A stretch of 64,000 nt of DNA from Pimelobacter simplex (GTDB lineage Bacteria > Actinomycetota > Actinomycetes > Propionibacteriales > Nocardioidaceae), in NCBI RefSeq assembly GCF_024662235.1, contig NZ_CP096276.1:4712001-4776000 (forward strand), in the 5' to 3' direction. Positions 28,530-37,801 of this stretch are shown here, in pieces. The first letter of the stretch is position 1. Each line of letters opens with the position of its first letter. The position numbers and the translations under genes are program-made. Under the pieces are notes generated by a model. That model saw only the letters and a program-made list of their open reading frames with translations. It searched no databases and was not told the DNA's origin.

Positions 28530-30241
28530 ACCAAGTCCTCCTGGATGTGGACGATCCGGCTGCGGACCCACTCGCCGAGGCCCTTGGCCTGGGGGTCGAA
28601 CCGGGTGGACGCGGCGACGCCGTCGCCGAGCAGGCCGTGGATCACGACGTTGACCGCGCCCAGGTTGGGCAGCACGTAGACGTCGATGTCGAGGTCCTTG
28701 GCCTCGGGCACGAGCTCGCGGACCTTGCGGTCCTTGACGATCTTGGCGAGCCACTGCACGCGCGCCTCGTAGCGCTCCGAGCCGTCGTTCTTGACCCAGA
28801 GGCCGAGGTTGGCGTTGCCGCCCTTGTCGCCCGAGCGCGCGTGCACGAACGTGCCCAGCGGCATCCGGCGGGTGATCGTGTCCGCCGGCGCCGGGTACGG
28901 CGACGGGCGCTTGCCGAGCGCCGGGTCGAGCTCGGCCGGGTCGGCGAACGTGGTCGGGTCGGCGATGACCTCGCGGGTCCCGTCGTGGTGGACGACGGTG
29001 TGCTCGACGGCGCCGCGGTCGACGTACTCGGGGCGGTAGATGCCGAACGGGCTGGGCTTCTGGGGCGGCGTCGTCATCGTGAAGCCCGGGTAGCTGGCGA
29101 GCGCGAGCTCGACCGCCGGTCCGGTGAACGGCTTGCCGAGCGGACCCGCCTCGGGGTCCTTGCCGATGCAGCGCAGGATGACCGAGGCGCCCTCCTCGGT
29201 GTCCGCATCGCCCGTCCGGGCGGGGGTCTGGGTCCAGGTGACGTCGGCCGCGGTGAGCTGCGGGTCGAGCTGGCTGCGCAGCCACTCGGCCTTGGCGTCG
29301 ATGTCGAGCCCCGTGAGCACGAACTCGACCTGGTTGCGGTAGCCGCCGAGCGTGTTGACCGCGACCTTGAGCTGCTCGGCCGGCGCGGCGCCGGTGACCC
29401 CGGTGACCTCGACCCGGTCGGGTCCCTGCTGGTGGAGCCGGATCGAGTCGAGGTGCGTGGTGACGTCGGGGTTGAGGTAGCGCGTCGTCTGGATCTCGTA
29501 GAGCAGCTGTGCGGTGACCGTGTCGACCGTGACCGCGCCGCCGGTGCCGTCGTGCTTGGTGATCACGCTGCTGCCGTCGGCCGCGACCTCGGCGATCGGG
29601 AAGCCGAGCGGCGTCGTCATCGGCGCACCCGCCCGGAACAGGTCGGTGAACCCGGAGAAGTTGCCGCCCGTGGCCTGCGTGCCGCACTCGATGACGTGGC
29701 CCGCGACGACCGCGCCGGCCAGCGCGTCGTAGTCGGTGGGGGTCCAGCCGTGGTGGGCGATCGCGGGGCCGACCACGACGCTGGCGTCGGTGACGCGGCC
29801 GGTGACGACGACGTCGGCGCCGTTGCTCAGCGCGGACGCGATGCCGAAGGCGCCCAGGTAGGCGTTGGCGGTGAGCGCGCCCTCGAAGAGGTTCGCGGAG
29901 CGCAGGTCGTCGCCCTCGACGTACGCCACCTTGGCGCCGGTGCCGAGCGCCTGGATCTTGGCGGCGAGCGCGGCGGGGTTGAGCCCGCCGGCGTTGCTGA
30001 CGATCTTGACGCCCTTGTCGAGCGCGAGGCCGAGGGTGTCCTCGAGCTGCTTGAGGAACGTCCGCGCGTAGCCGAGGTCGGCGTCGCGCAGGGTGTCCAT
30101 GCCGAGGATGAGCATGGTCAGCTCGGCGAGGTAGTCGCCGGTGATGACGTCGACGTCACCGCCCTCGAGCTGCTCGCGCAGGGCGGAGAGCCGGTCGCCG
30201 TAGAAGCCGCTGCAGTTGGCGATCCTGATCGGCTGGGTCAT
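28526..30241 (-). CDS. atuA: AtuA-like protein (acyclic terpene utilization family, DUF1446)
   Basis: 571 residues. The N-terminal DUF1446 region begins IRIANCSGFYGDRLSALREQ and includes ILGMDTLRDADLGYA, KIVSNAGGLNP, VVVTGRVTDASVVVGPAIAHHGW and IECGTQATGGNFSGF. The C-terminal region is the AtuA-like ferredoxin-fold domain (LGTFVHARSGDKGGNANLGLWVKND). AtuA is required for citronellol/geraniol use in Pseudomonas, but its reaction is unknown. The cluster with a methylcrotonyl/geranyl-CoA-type carboxylase and two dehydrogenases fits isoprenoid-derived acids. No hydratase or lyase follows in the window, so the downstream steps must be encoded elsewhere. Confidence 0.88.
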   Translation of the reverse strand: MTQPIRIANCSGFYGDRLSALREQLEGGDVDVITGDYLAELTMLILGMDTLRDADLGYARTFLKQLEDTLGLALDKGVKIVSNAGGLNPAALAAKIQALGTGAKVAYVEGDDLRSANLFEGALTANAYLGAFGIASALSNGADVVVTGRVTDASVVVGPAIAHHGWTPTDYDALAGAVVAGHVIECGTQATGGNFSGFTDLFRAGAPMTTPLGFPIAEVAADGSSVITKHDGTGGAVTVDTVTAQLLYEIQTTRYLNPDVTTHLDSIRLHQQGPDRVEVTGVTGAAPAEQLKVAVNTLGGYRNQVEFVLTGLDIDAKAEWLRSQLDPQLTAADVTWTQTPARTGDADTEEGASVILRCIGKDPEAGPLGKPFTGPAVELALASYPGFTMTTPPQKPSPFGIYRPEYVDRGAVEHTVVHHDGTREVIADPTTFADPAELDPALGKRPSPYPAPADTITRRMPLGTFVHARSGDKGGNANLGLWVKNDGSERYEARVQWLAKIVKDRKVRELVPEAKDLDIDVYVLPNLGAVNVVIHGLLGDGVAASTRFDPQAKGLGEWVRSRIVHIQEDLV

Positions 30242-31038
30242 CGGGGGTCCCTCCCGCCGCCGGCCGGGCCGGCGAAGGCCTGGGCGATGGTCAGCCACTT
30301 CTCGGCGTCGTCACCGACCGCCTTGAGGCCGGTGTCGTCGCGGTGGATGCGCTGGGTGACGAGCTGGCAGAACTCGTAGGAGGCTCCACTCACCCTCTGC
30401 GGAGCGTCAGGTGGTCCCCAGGTCCACAGGGCTCCAGAGGGCGCGGTCAGCTCGACCCGGAACTCCTCGGCGGGGGCGTCGAGCCCGTTGTTGGCGTAGG
30501 CGAAGTTGCGGGTGCGGACGCCGATGTGGGCGACGTGCTTGATCCGGTCGGTCACCTCGGGCCGTACGCCGAGCGCGTCGTACACGTCGAGCGCGTGGGC
30601 CCAGGTCTCCATGAACCGCGCGGTCGCCATCGAGGTCGGCGCCATCGGGGGCCCGAACCACGGCATCTTCGCGCCGTCCGGGTAGTCGCGCAGGGCCTGG
30701 ACGAGCGCCGGCCGGGCGGCGTCCCAGCGGGCGAGGAGCTCGTCGGGAGCCGCCGCGCCGATGCGCAGCGCCTCGGTGTCGACGAAGCCGGTCGGGTCCT
30801 CGATCGCCAGCAGGACGACGGCGTCCCAGGCCTGCTTGCCGGCGTCGTCGGCGAGCGCACCGGCGGCGAGGACGGCGACCTCGTCGGTCCAGAGCAGGTG
30901 CGCGACCGTCGTCGCGACGTCCCACCCCTCGGCCGGCGTGGTCGTGCGCCAGGCGTCGGCGTCGAGGGCGGCGACCGTCGTACGGAGCTGGTCGCCCTCG
31001 GCACTCAGGTCGGCGATCACGTCGTCGAGGACACTCAT
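30238..31038 (-). CDS. TIGR03084 family metal-binding protein (maleylpyruvate-isomerase-like N domain)
   Basis: 266 residues. The DinB-like four-helix N domain starts DVIADLSAEGDQLRTTVAAL. It carries TVAHLLWTDEVA and METWAHALDVYDALG, whose histidines are candidate metal ligands. The C-terminal part (PSGALWTWGPPDAPQRVSG) is an SCP2-like beta sheet. Members occur in mycothiol-using actinomycetes, and some are mycothiol-dependent enzymes; the specific reaction here is unknown. It overlaps the TetR gene and the AtuA-like gene by 4 bases each. Confidence 0.82.
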   Translation of the reverse strand: MSVLDDVIADLSAEGDQLRTTVAALDADAWRTTTPAEGWDVATTVAHLLWTDEVAVLAAGALADDAGKQAWDAVVLLAIEDPTGFVDTEALRIGAAAPDELLARWDAARPALVQALRDYPDGAKMPWFGPPMAPTSMATARFMETWAHALDVYDALGVRPEVTDRIKHVAHIGVRTRNFAYANNGLDAPAEEFRVELTAPSGALWTWGPPDAPQRVSGASYEFCQLVTQRIHRDDTGLKAVGDDAEKWLTIAQAFAGPAGGGRDPR

Positions 31039-31655
31039 GCGTCGTCTCCTTGCGGGTTGCGGAGCGCGGCATCGAGCGTGCGCGCCCACTCGGTGAGGAT
31101 CCGGCGGCGACGGCGGGCGTCGTCACCGAGCGTGTTGGCCAGCCCCAGACCGCGGACCAGGTCGAGCGTCGCCTGCACCAGCTCCCGCGCCCCGGACCGC
31201 GCCTCGTCGATCCCGAGCAGCTCGACCGTGAGCCGGTGGGTCTCGCGCCCGAGGTGCTGCTCCAGCGGCGCGACCGCCTCGTGCAGCGTCGCATCGGTCC
31301 GGGCCGCGACCCAGAGCTCGAGCGCCGCGGTGAACACGTCGGAGGCGAAGTGGTCGCCCAGCATCTGCACGACCGCCTCGGTCCGCCCCTCCCCCTGAGG
31401 CAGCCGCGCGACCGCGGCCTCCAGGTCGGAACCCCGGATCGCGGTCAGGTGAGCGACCGCCGCGACCACGAGGTCGTTCTTGGTCGGGAAGTGGTGCAGC
31501 TGGGCGCCGCGGCTCACGCCGGCGCGCTCGGAGACGAGGGTGGTCGTCGTACCGCCGAAGCCCTTCTCGACGAGCAGCTCGACCGTCGCGTCCATCAGCC
31601 GCTGCCGCATGACGCGGGTCCGCTCCTCCTGGGGGACGCGGGTGGTGGCGCTCAC
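31035..31655 (-). CDS. TetR family transcriptional regulator
   Basis: 206 residues from GTG 31653-31655. A helix-turn-helix lies at about residues 20-65 (LVEKGFGGTTTTLVSERAGVSRGAQLHHFPTKNDLV), followed by a helical ligand domain (MLGDHFASDVFTAALELWVAARTD). It heads the acyl-CoA carboxylase operon and is overlapped by the next gene, so it presumably represses its own operon until a CoA ester binds. A 14-base palindrome 30 bases upstream of the start is the likely operator. No clear ribosome site precedes the GTG, so a nearby start or leaderless translation is possible. Confidence 0.88.
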   Translation of the reverse strand: MSATTRVPQEERTRVMRQRLMDATVELLVEKGFGGTTTTLVSERAGVSRGAQLHHFPTKNDLVVAAVAHLTAIRGSDLEAAVARLPQGEGRTEAVVQMLGDHFASDVFTAALELWVAARTDATLHEAVAPLEQHLGRETHRLTVELLGIDEARSGARELVQATLDLVRGLGLANTLGDDARRRRRILTEWARTLDAALRNPQGDDA

Positions 31656-31684
31656 GGGGTCAGCATGTCTCGGGAGAAACAAAC

Positions 31685-31698
31685 AGTCAAGCCTGACT
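31685..31698. promoter_or_regulatory. probable TetR operator
   Basis: AGTCA-AGCC-TGACT is a perfect inverted repeat in an AT-richer patch 30 bases upstream of the tetR start. TTGACT on the minus strand overlaps it and could be the -35 box. Short perfect palindromes at this distance are typical TetR autoregulation sites. The inverted repeat is seen directly; binding by the adjacent TetR is inferred. Confidence 0.5.
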
Positions 31699-31713
31699 TT
31701 AAGTGGGGTCGCG

Positions 31714-31828
31714 CGAAGTGGGGAGGTTGCTGGTCCGAAGTGGGGAGGTTGCTGGTGCGAGAGCTGACGCGCTGTCGGTTCTCGGACCAGCAACCGGCCC
31801 ACTTCGTGGCCGCAACCTCCGCACTTCG
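31714..31828. repeat. 22-base repeat array, two direct and two inverted copies
   Basis: Two tandem units at 31714-31735 and 31736-31757 differ at one base of 22 and begin CGAAGTGGGGAGGTTGCT. After 27 unrelated bases, two inverted units follow at 31785-31806 and 31807-31828, the first matching the direct unit at 20 of 22 positions. The 22-base step is exact within each pair. The array lies between the divergent tetR and DUF6412 genes, so it is not simply a terminator. Related arrays are at 22011-22140 and 53043-53073. Confidence 0.85.
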
Positions 31829-31866
31829 CGGGTGCTCGAGGACCGGCCCCCGGCTACGCTCGCCGC

Positions 31867-32172
31867 ATGCGCCGCGACGCCGACCCGCTGACCGCACGGA
31901 CCGCCGTGCTGGTCGCCGGGCTGCTCGCCGGGCTCCTCGCACTGCTCGCGACGCCCGTCCTGGTCGCCGACTCGCCGGCGTCCGTGGGCCTGACCGTGCT
32001 CGCCCTCGCGCTGGCGCTCGCCGCGCTGATCCACCTGGCCGTCGCCGGCACGCTCGCCCCGAGCCCGGTCCCGGCCCACCTGCGTGCCGGGCGCCCCGCG
32101 CCGGCGCTGACCTCGCGCTTCACCGACCCGGTGCACCACCCGGTCCGTCCGCGCGCTCCTGGGGCGGTCTGA
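31867..32172 (+). CDS. DUF6412 small membrane protein
   Basis: 101 residues. Two hydrophobic segments (TAVLVAGLLAGLLALLATPVLVA and VGLTVLALALALAALIHLAVAG) are followed by a proline-rich cytoplasmic tail with RPAPALTSRFTDPVHHPVRPRAPG, the conserved C-terminal signature of DUF6412. In actinomycetes this protein is regularly encoded immediately before a second, shorter YidC paralogue, as here. No function is known; a partner of the insertase is a reasonable guess. Confidence 0.8.
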   Translation: MRRDADPLTARTAVLVAGLLAGLLALLATPVLVADSPASVGLTVLALALALAALIHLAVAGTLAPSPVPAHLRAGRPAPALTSRFTDPVHHPVRPRAPGAV

Positions 32173-32229
32173 CGCTCGCGTCCGCGAGCCACGACCCCAC
32201 CCTTCCCGCACGTCCCCAGGAGTCCTCGC

Positions 32230-33039
32230 ATGTCCCCTCTCGCCCCGCTGTCCCCTGCCCTCGCGAGCATCGTCGCGGGCACCCACTCCCTCGCTGCCGC
32301 ACTCGGCCTCGACCCCGCGGGTGGCGCCGCCTGGCTGCTGAGCATCGCGGGGGTGGTGGTCGTCGTACGGCTGGCGCTGCTGCCGCTCGTGGTGCGCGGT
32401 GTCCGCCAGGCACACGCCGGAGCACGCGCCCGGCCGCACCTGAAGGAGCTCACCGACCGCTACCGCGGCAAGACCGATCCCGACAGCATGCGCGCCTTCC
32501 TCGCCGCCCGGCGCGAGGTCAACGCCGAGCACGGGATCTCCCGGCTGGGGTGCCTGCCCCTGCTCCTGCAGATCCCGGTCTGGATGGCGCTCTACCACCT
32601 GCTCTCCCGGGTCGCGGACGGCGCCGCGGTGGGTGCGCTCACGCCGGCGCTCGTGGCCTCGTTCGGCGCGGCGACGCTGGTCGGCGTACCGCTGACGGCG
32701 CACGGGTACCTCGGCGGCGGGGCGGCACACCTGGCGGTCGTCGCCGCCCTGGCCGGTACGGCGGCCGCGCTGAGCTTCGTGACCCAGCGCTACCTGGTCG
32801 CGCCCACCACCCTCGCCGCGGACCTGCCCGACGCGATGGCCCGGGCCCAGCAGCTCGCGCCGGTGCTGTCGGCCGGCGGGATGCTCGTCGCCGGCGGGGT
32901 GGTCCCGGTCGCGCTGCTCGTCTACTGGGTCTGCAATGCCGTATGGACGCTGGGTCAGAGCGCCGTCGTGCTGCGGTGGTTCCCGACGCCGGGCTCACCG
33001 GCCGCCCTGGCCCGGGCCCGGGCCGCGGCGCGGGGGTGA
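32230..33039 (+). CDS. yidC: YidC/Oxa1-type membrane protein insertase paralogue
   Basis: 269 residues. The Oxa1 core is visible. The first core helix AWLLSIAGVVVVVRLALLPLVV carries the arginine of the hydrophilic groove. A cytoplasmic hairpin (LKELTDRYRGKTDPDSMRAFLAARREV) follows, then GCLPLLLQIPVWMALYHLL and three further helices ending PVALLVYWVCNAVWTLGQ. There is no large periplasmic domain, as in Gram-positive YidC. It follows the DUF6412 gene. It is probably an accessory insertase rather than the housekeeping copy, which normally sits near rnpA/rpmH. Confidence 0.85.
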   Translation: MSPLAPLSPALASIVAGTHSLAAALGLDPAGGAAWLLSIAGVVVVVRLALLPLVVRGVRQAHAGARARPHLKELTDRYRGKTDPDSMRAFLAARREVNAEHGISRLGCLPLLLQIPVWMALYHLLSRVADGAAVGALTPALVASFGAATLVGVPLTAHGYLGGGAAHLAVVAALAGTAAALSFVTQRYLVAPTTLAADLPDAMARAQQLAPVLSAGGMLVAGGVVPVALLVYWVCNAVWTLGQSAVVLRWFPTPGSPAALARARAAARG

Positions 33040-33075
33040 GGGGTCCCCTCGACGCCCACCGCCCAGGCGGCTCCG

Positions 33076-33591
33076 GTGCGCGCACCCGACGTCATCACCC
33101 GGGACGACGTCGTGCGGGCCTTCCCGGCCTTCAAGAAGGTCCCGATCTCGCGCTTCCCCGGGCGCACCTTCCCGGCCAGGACCGAGGAGTGCACGACGGG
33201 ACCGGAGGTCACCGGCACTTCCGGCCGCGTGGTCACCGGGTACGGCGACCGGCGCTCGGTCACCGCCCTGCTCGTGAAATTCGCGACGAAGGCGCAGGCA
33301 AAGGCGGTCTTCGCGGGCTTCCAGCGCTTCGTCCGCGGCTGCCGCCAGTACTGGGCCGGGGTCGACACCGCGCTGCGCCCGGTCAAGGTCCCGCGGCTGG
33401 GCGACCAGCGGCTCGGCTACCGGCTCACCGCGACCTTCCGGCCCGAGCTCCACGAGCCGACCATCTACAGCCGCGTGGTGCTGGTCCGCGACGGCAAGCG
33501 GCTGCTCCTGCTGGGCATCGACCAGCCCACGAAGGTGCGGGCGGCGCCGTTCGCCCGCCTGGCCCGGGTCGCCGTTCGCAAGATGGGCTGA
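33076..33591 (+). CDS. hypothetical protein, extracellular-domain-like but without a signal peptide
   Basis: 171 residues from GTG 33076. The body (ITRDDVVRAFPAFKKVP, CTTGPEVTGTSGRVVTGYGDRRSVTALLVKFATKAQAKAVF, CRQYW, YSRVVLVRDGKRLLLLGI) resembles PknH-like extracellular sensor or lipoprotein domains with two cysteines that could pair. The same frame reads TPTAQAAP just upstream, like the end of a signal peptide, but is closed by the yidC stop at 33037-33039. The hydrophobic part of a signal is therefore missing. Either the protein is cytoplasmic or the 5' end has been lost. Family not identified with certainty. Confidence 0.6.
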   Translation: MRAPDVITRDDVVRAFPAFKKVPISRFPGRTFPARTEECTTGPEVTGTSGRVVTGYGDRRSVTALLVKFATKAQAKAVFAGFQRFVRGCRQYWAGVDTALRPVKVPRLGDQRLGYRLTATFRPELHEPTIYSRVVLVRDGKRLLLLGIDQPTKVRAAPFARLARVAVRKMG

Positions 33592-33604
33592 CCCGCCGCC
33601 GTCC

Positions 33605-36246
33605 TCAGTCGACGCGGGCGGCGAGCGGCAACCGGCTCCGGGCCGCGGCCCCCACGATGAGCGCGGTCAGCAGCGGCAACCCGAGGACCACGGCGCCCAG
33701 GAGGGGCCACGGGATCTCGAGGAGGGTGCTGCTGGTGGCGTCGTCGTAGGTCAGCGGACGACTGATCGCGACCCCCGGGATGAAGCCGATCGGGGCGCCC
33801 AGGAGCGCACCGACGAGCCCCACCACCAGCGCGTACGATGCCGCCACCCCGCGCCGCGTCCGGGGCCGGGCACCGACGGCCGCCATGGTGGCGAAGTCGG
33901 GCCGGGCGTCGGAGAGGGCGAGGAAGGTCGCCGTCAGGGTGCCGCCGAGCATGAGGATCCCGCCGAGCACCGCGAGGACCAGCTTGATGATCTGGGTCGC
34001 GGCGTCGGGCTGGTAGCCGCGCTCGACCTGCAGCTCCACGTTGGCGGGGCTGGCGGCGAGCTGCTCGTTGACGTTCTTGAGGGCGGCCCGCTCGATCGTC
34101 GGCCGTACGGCGAACGCGGTCGTCGCGGTCGGCAGCCGCAGCTTCTCGGCGGCCGCGGGCGAGAGCACCGCAGCCACGGGCGACGAGCGCTCGGGGACCC
34201 GCGCGGCGACGGCCGGGAGGTCGGCCTTGCGCAGGTTCGTGATCTCGCCGCCCCCGAACGGCACCTCGCCGACCTCGACCGTCAACCGGTCCGCGGGCAG
34301 CGCGTTCTCGTTGCGGTTGCGCAGCACGACGATCCCGCCGTCGGCGAGCACCCGGTCGGCCGCGGCGCGATCGTCGCTGCGGGTGCCGAGGTAGTCGGGC
34401 AGCCCGTCCGCGACGACGTACGACGTCCCGAGCATCCCGAGGTAGCTGGTGTTCACGCGCTGGTCGCCGTGCGCGAGGCCGATGTCGAGCGAGTGCTCCT
34501 CGCTGTCCATCACGACGCCGGTGACCCGCTCGCGCGGGGCGTCGGGCAGGCCCTTGCGCAGGATCTCCTCGACCTCGTCCACGTTCGCGGGGGTGGCGTC
34601 GGTCGGCAGCGGCACGGCGCCGTAGCCGATCGGCAGCATCGGCGCGTAGCCCTGCTCGTCGGAGGCCGCCTGGCTGGAGACCGCGATGCCGAGCGCGATC
34701 ACGCCGGCGACGGTGGCGCCGACGGCGGCGATCGCCGGGACGGTACGCATCCGGTGCCGGGCCGCGTCGCGGGCGGCGAAGCGCAGGGGCAGCGGGAGCC
34801 GGGCGGCGAGCCGGGCGAGGCCCGCCACGACGACCGGGACCAGGAAGATCATGCCGACCACGGAGATGATCGCGGAGGCGCCGACGAGCAGCGCGGAGCT
34901 GCCGCCACCGGGCCGCGAGCCCACCACGGAGCCGGCCACACCGAGCCCGATCAGGACCAGGCCGACCACCGGCGAGCGGCGCGAGGGCCGGCCCTCGCCA
35001 CGACGACCGGCGAGCACGGCGACGACGTCCTGGCGCGAGGCCGCGAACGCGGGGACGACGGCCGCGAGCACCGCGGACACGAACCCGAACCCGGCGACCA
35101 GCGCGAGCAGCGCCCACGGCACCTCGAAGGGACCGAACCAGGCGGCGTCGAGCCGCTGCGCGATCGGTATCGCGAGCGTCGAGCCGGCGATCCCGAGGAC
35201 CACGCCGAGCACCCCGCCGATCAGACCGACGACGACGCCGGAGGCGAGGACGGTACGCCGCGCCTGGGCCGGCGTCCCGCCGCTGGCCGCGACGAGGGCG
35301 AGCGTGTGAGCCTGGGCGCGCGCCCGGACCGCGAACGCCGGTCCGGCCAGCAGCACGACCTCGAGCAGCACCATCGCGACGACCAGCCCGAGCACGGTGA
35401 GCGCGGTGTTGTCGCCGTCGTCGCCGCCGCGCATGTCGGGGGCCAGCGCGGACTCCGGCGGCGGGTCGGTGAGGACCTGGCGCGAGGCGACGAGGACACC
35501 GAGCTCGTTGAGCCTGAGCACGTCGGACCAGGTCACCGGAGCACCGCCGACGAGCAGGTCGGGCGGACCGTCGTCGGCCGTCGGCTCGCCGACCGCTCCG
35601 GGCAGCACGCCCGCCCAGGCACGGGTCCGGCTGTCGGCGTAGTCGCCGACGCCGACGATGCGCAGCTCGCGCGGGACCTTGGTGCCGTCGGGGGCACGCT
35701 GCTCGAGCACGAGCTTCTCGCCCAGCCCCGGACCGCGGTCGGCGAGGGCCGCGTTGACCACGACCTCGTCCTTGGCGCGGGGGAAGCGCCCCTCGGCGAG
35801 CCGGAACAGCCCCTCGGCGAGCGGGTGCCGCAGGTCCACCACGAGCAGGTTCGTGCCGGCGATGCCGTGGTCGGTGCGGTAGTCGGAGGACTCGTGGCGC
35901 ACCGGCAGCAGCGGCCGCTCCCCGAGCACCGTGCGGATCTCGGCCTCGGTCGCCGGGGTCTCGTTGTCGGCGCCCCAGGACGTGCCGTCGGCGGGGTCGA
36001 ACTCCTGCGCCACGTCGCGGGTCTGCTGCGGGGTCAGCAACGCCTCCGCGCCGCCCATCACCCGGGTGACGCTCTCGGCGGAGCTGACGTCCGACGTACG
36101 CCACACGACCGTCGCGGCGGACACCGCCATGACCGGCCCGCAGATGAGGACCAGCATGAGCAGGGTCTGCCCCTTGCGCCGCCAGGCCTCGCGGCGGGCC
36201 AGGCGCAGCGCGACCCGCCAGCCGCCGAGGCTGCTTCCCGTGGCGC

Positions 36247-36250
<4 letters not shown>
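33605..36250 (-). CDS. FtsX-type ABC transporter permease
   Basis: 881 residues. It has an N-terminal membrane helix after RREAWRRKGQTLLMLVLICG, a large extracytoplasmic MacB-like domain (about 50-290), three helices, a linker with ASRQDVVAVLAGRRGE, and a second set: helix, domain and a closing FtsX block (GGILMLGGTLTATFLALSDARPDFATMAAVGARPRTRR). This two-FtsX-block architecture is that of actinobacterial lipoprotein- or antimicrobial-peptide-type transporters acting by mechanotransmission. The start overlaps the ATPase stop by ATGA, so the two form one transporter controlled by the PadR gene upstream. Confidence 0.9.
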
Positions 36251-36962
<712 letters not shown>

Positions 36963-36966
<4 letters not shown>

Positions 36967-37112
36967 CGGTCGGCCTCCGGACGGTTCGGGGTGGTGGGTC
37001 GGGGGGGGTGGGCGGCGCGGGAGCTCAGCCGGGCGCGGGCGTCGGCGAGCCAGCGGCGCTCGGCGCGCTCGAGGCGGCGGGCCGCGTGCTCGTCGTACGT
37101 CGCCGGGATCAT
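36963..37112 (-). CDS. 49-residue microprotein between PadR and ABC ATPase
   Basis: The frame reads MIPATYDEHAARRLERAERR and continues as a charged helix to a proline-rich tail. The ATG (37110-37112) overlaps the padR stop as ATGA, and its own stop overlaps the ATPase start as ATGA. This double coupling is strong evidence that it is translated. No hydrophobic segment and no recognised family. It may simply serve translational coupling, or be a small regulator of the transporter; neither is shown. Confidence 0.6.
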
Positions 37113-37693
37113 CGGGTGCTCCGCTCGGCCTCGGGGGCGACCACGGCGGCCGGCGCCTGGTCGGCCCGCTCGGCAGCCGCGCGCCGCAGCCGGGCCTCGC
37201 AGTGGTCGAGCCAGCGCACCTCGGCCTCGGCCCCGAACACCAGCGAGTCGAGCACCAGGCTCCACGCCAGCTCGGCCGGCGCCGTACCGGTGGCCTGGCG
37301 CTTGAGCCGGGTGTAGTCCTGCAGCGCGGTCATCGTGGCGCTGCGCTGCTGCTGGATCACCGTCGCGACGTCCACGCCGGGCACGGTGACGGCCAGCGCG
37401 AGCTTGATCGCCAGCTCGTCACGCGGCGGCTGGGTGCGCGCGACGGGCGTGGTGAACCAGCTGGCCACCTCGTCGCGCCCCGCCTCGGTGATCCGGTAGA
37501 TCACGTGCCCCTCGGCGTCCTCCCCCGCCCCGAGCGCCAGCCCATCCCGCTCCAGCCGGCTCAGGGTCGTGTAGACCTGCCCGACGTTGAGCGGCCAGGT
37601 GGTGCCGGTGCGCTGCTCGAACTCCACGCGCAGCTGGTAGCCGTACATCGGCTCCTGCTCCAGGAGGGCGAGGAGGGCGTGCTTCACGGACAT
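37109..37693 (-). CDS. PadR family transcriptional regulator
   Basis: 194 residues. The PadR winged helix is textbook: ALLALLEQEPMYGYQLRVEF, GQVYTTLSRLERDGLA, YRITEAGRDEVASWF. A C-terminal Vir_act_alpha_C-type helical domain for dimerisation follows. It heads the operon with the microprotein and the FtsX-type ABC transporter. Such pairs usually form an efflux system derepressed by a toxic compound. The strong inverted repeat at 37716-37751, just upstream, is its likely operator, giving autorepression. Confidence 0.92.
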   Translation of the reverse strand: MSVKHALLALLEQEPMYGYQLRVEFEQRTGTTWPLNVGQVYTTLSRLERDGLALGAGEDAEGHVIYRITEAGRDEVASWFTTPVARTQPPRDELAIKLALAVTVPGVDVATVIQQQRSATMTALQDYTRLKRQATGTAPAELAWSLVLDSLVFGAEAEVRWLDHCEARLRRAAAERADQAPAAVVAPEAERSTR

Positions 37694-37715
37694 GCGGGGG
37701 TCTCCGTCCAGGGTT

Positions 37716-37751
37716 ACATACTGGGTATGGGGATATGTATACCCGGTATGT
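37716..37751. promoter_or_regulatory. PadR operator, 13-base inverted repeat
   Basis: Arms ACATACTGGGTAT (37716-37728) and ATACCCGGTATGT (37739-37751) are inverted copies with one mismatch and a 10-base AT-rich spacer. The ends ACAT/ATGT are the usual PadR contacts. The site lies 23 bases upstream of the padR start and contains TATACAT on the minus strand, so a bound PadR dimer would cover the promoter. Confidence 0.7.
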
Positions 37752-37801
37752 GGTCGCCGGTCGAACCGGCGCGCTCCCTCCTGTGGCGCAGACCCTCGCC
37801 G

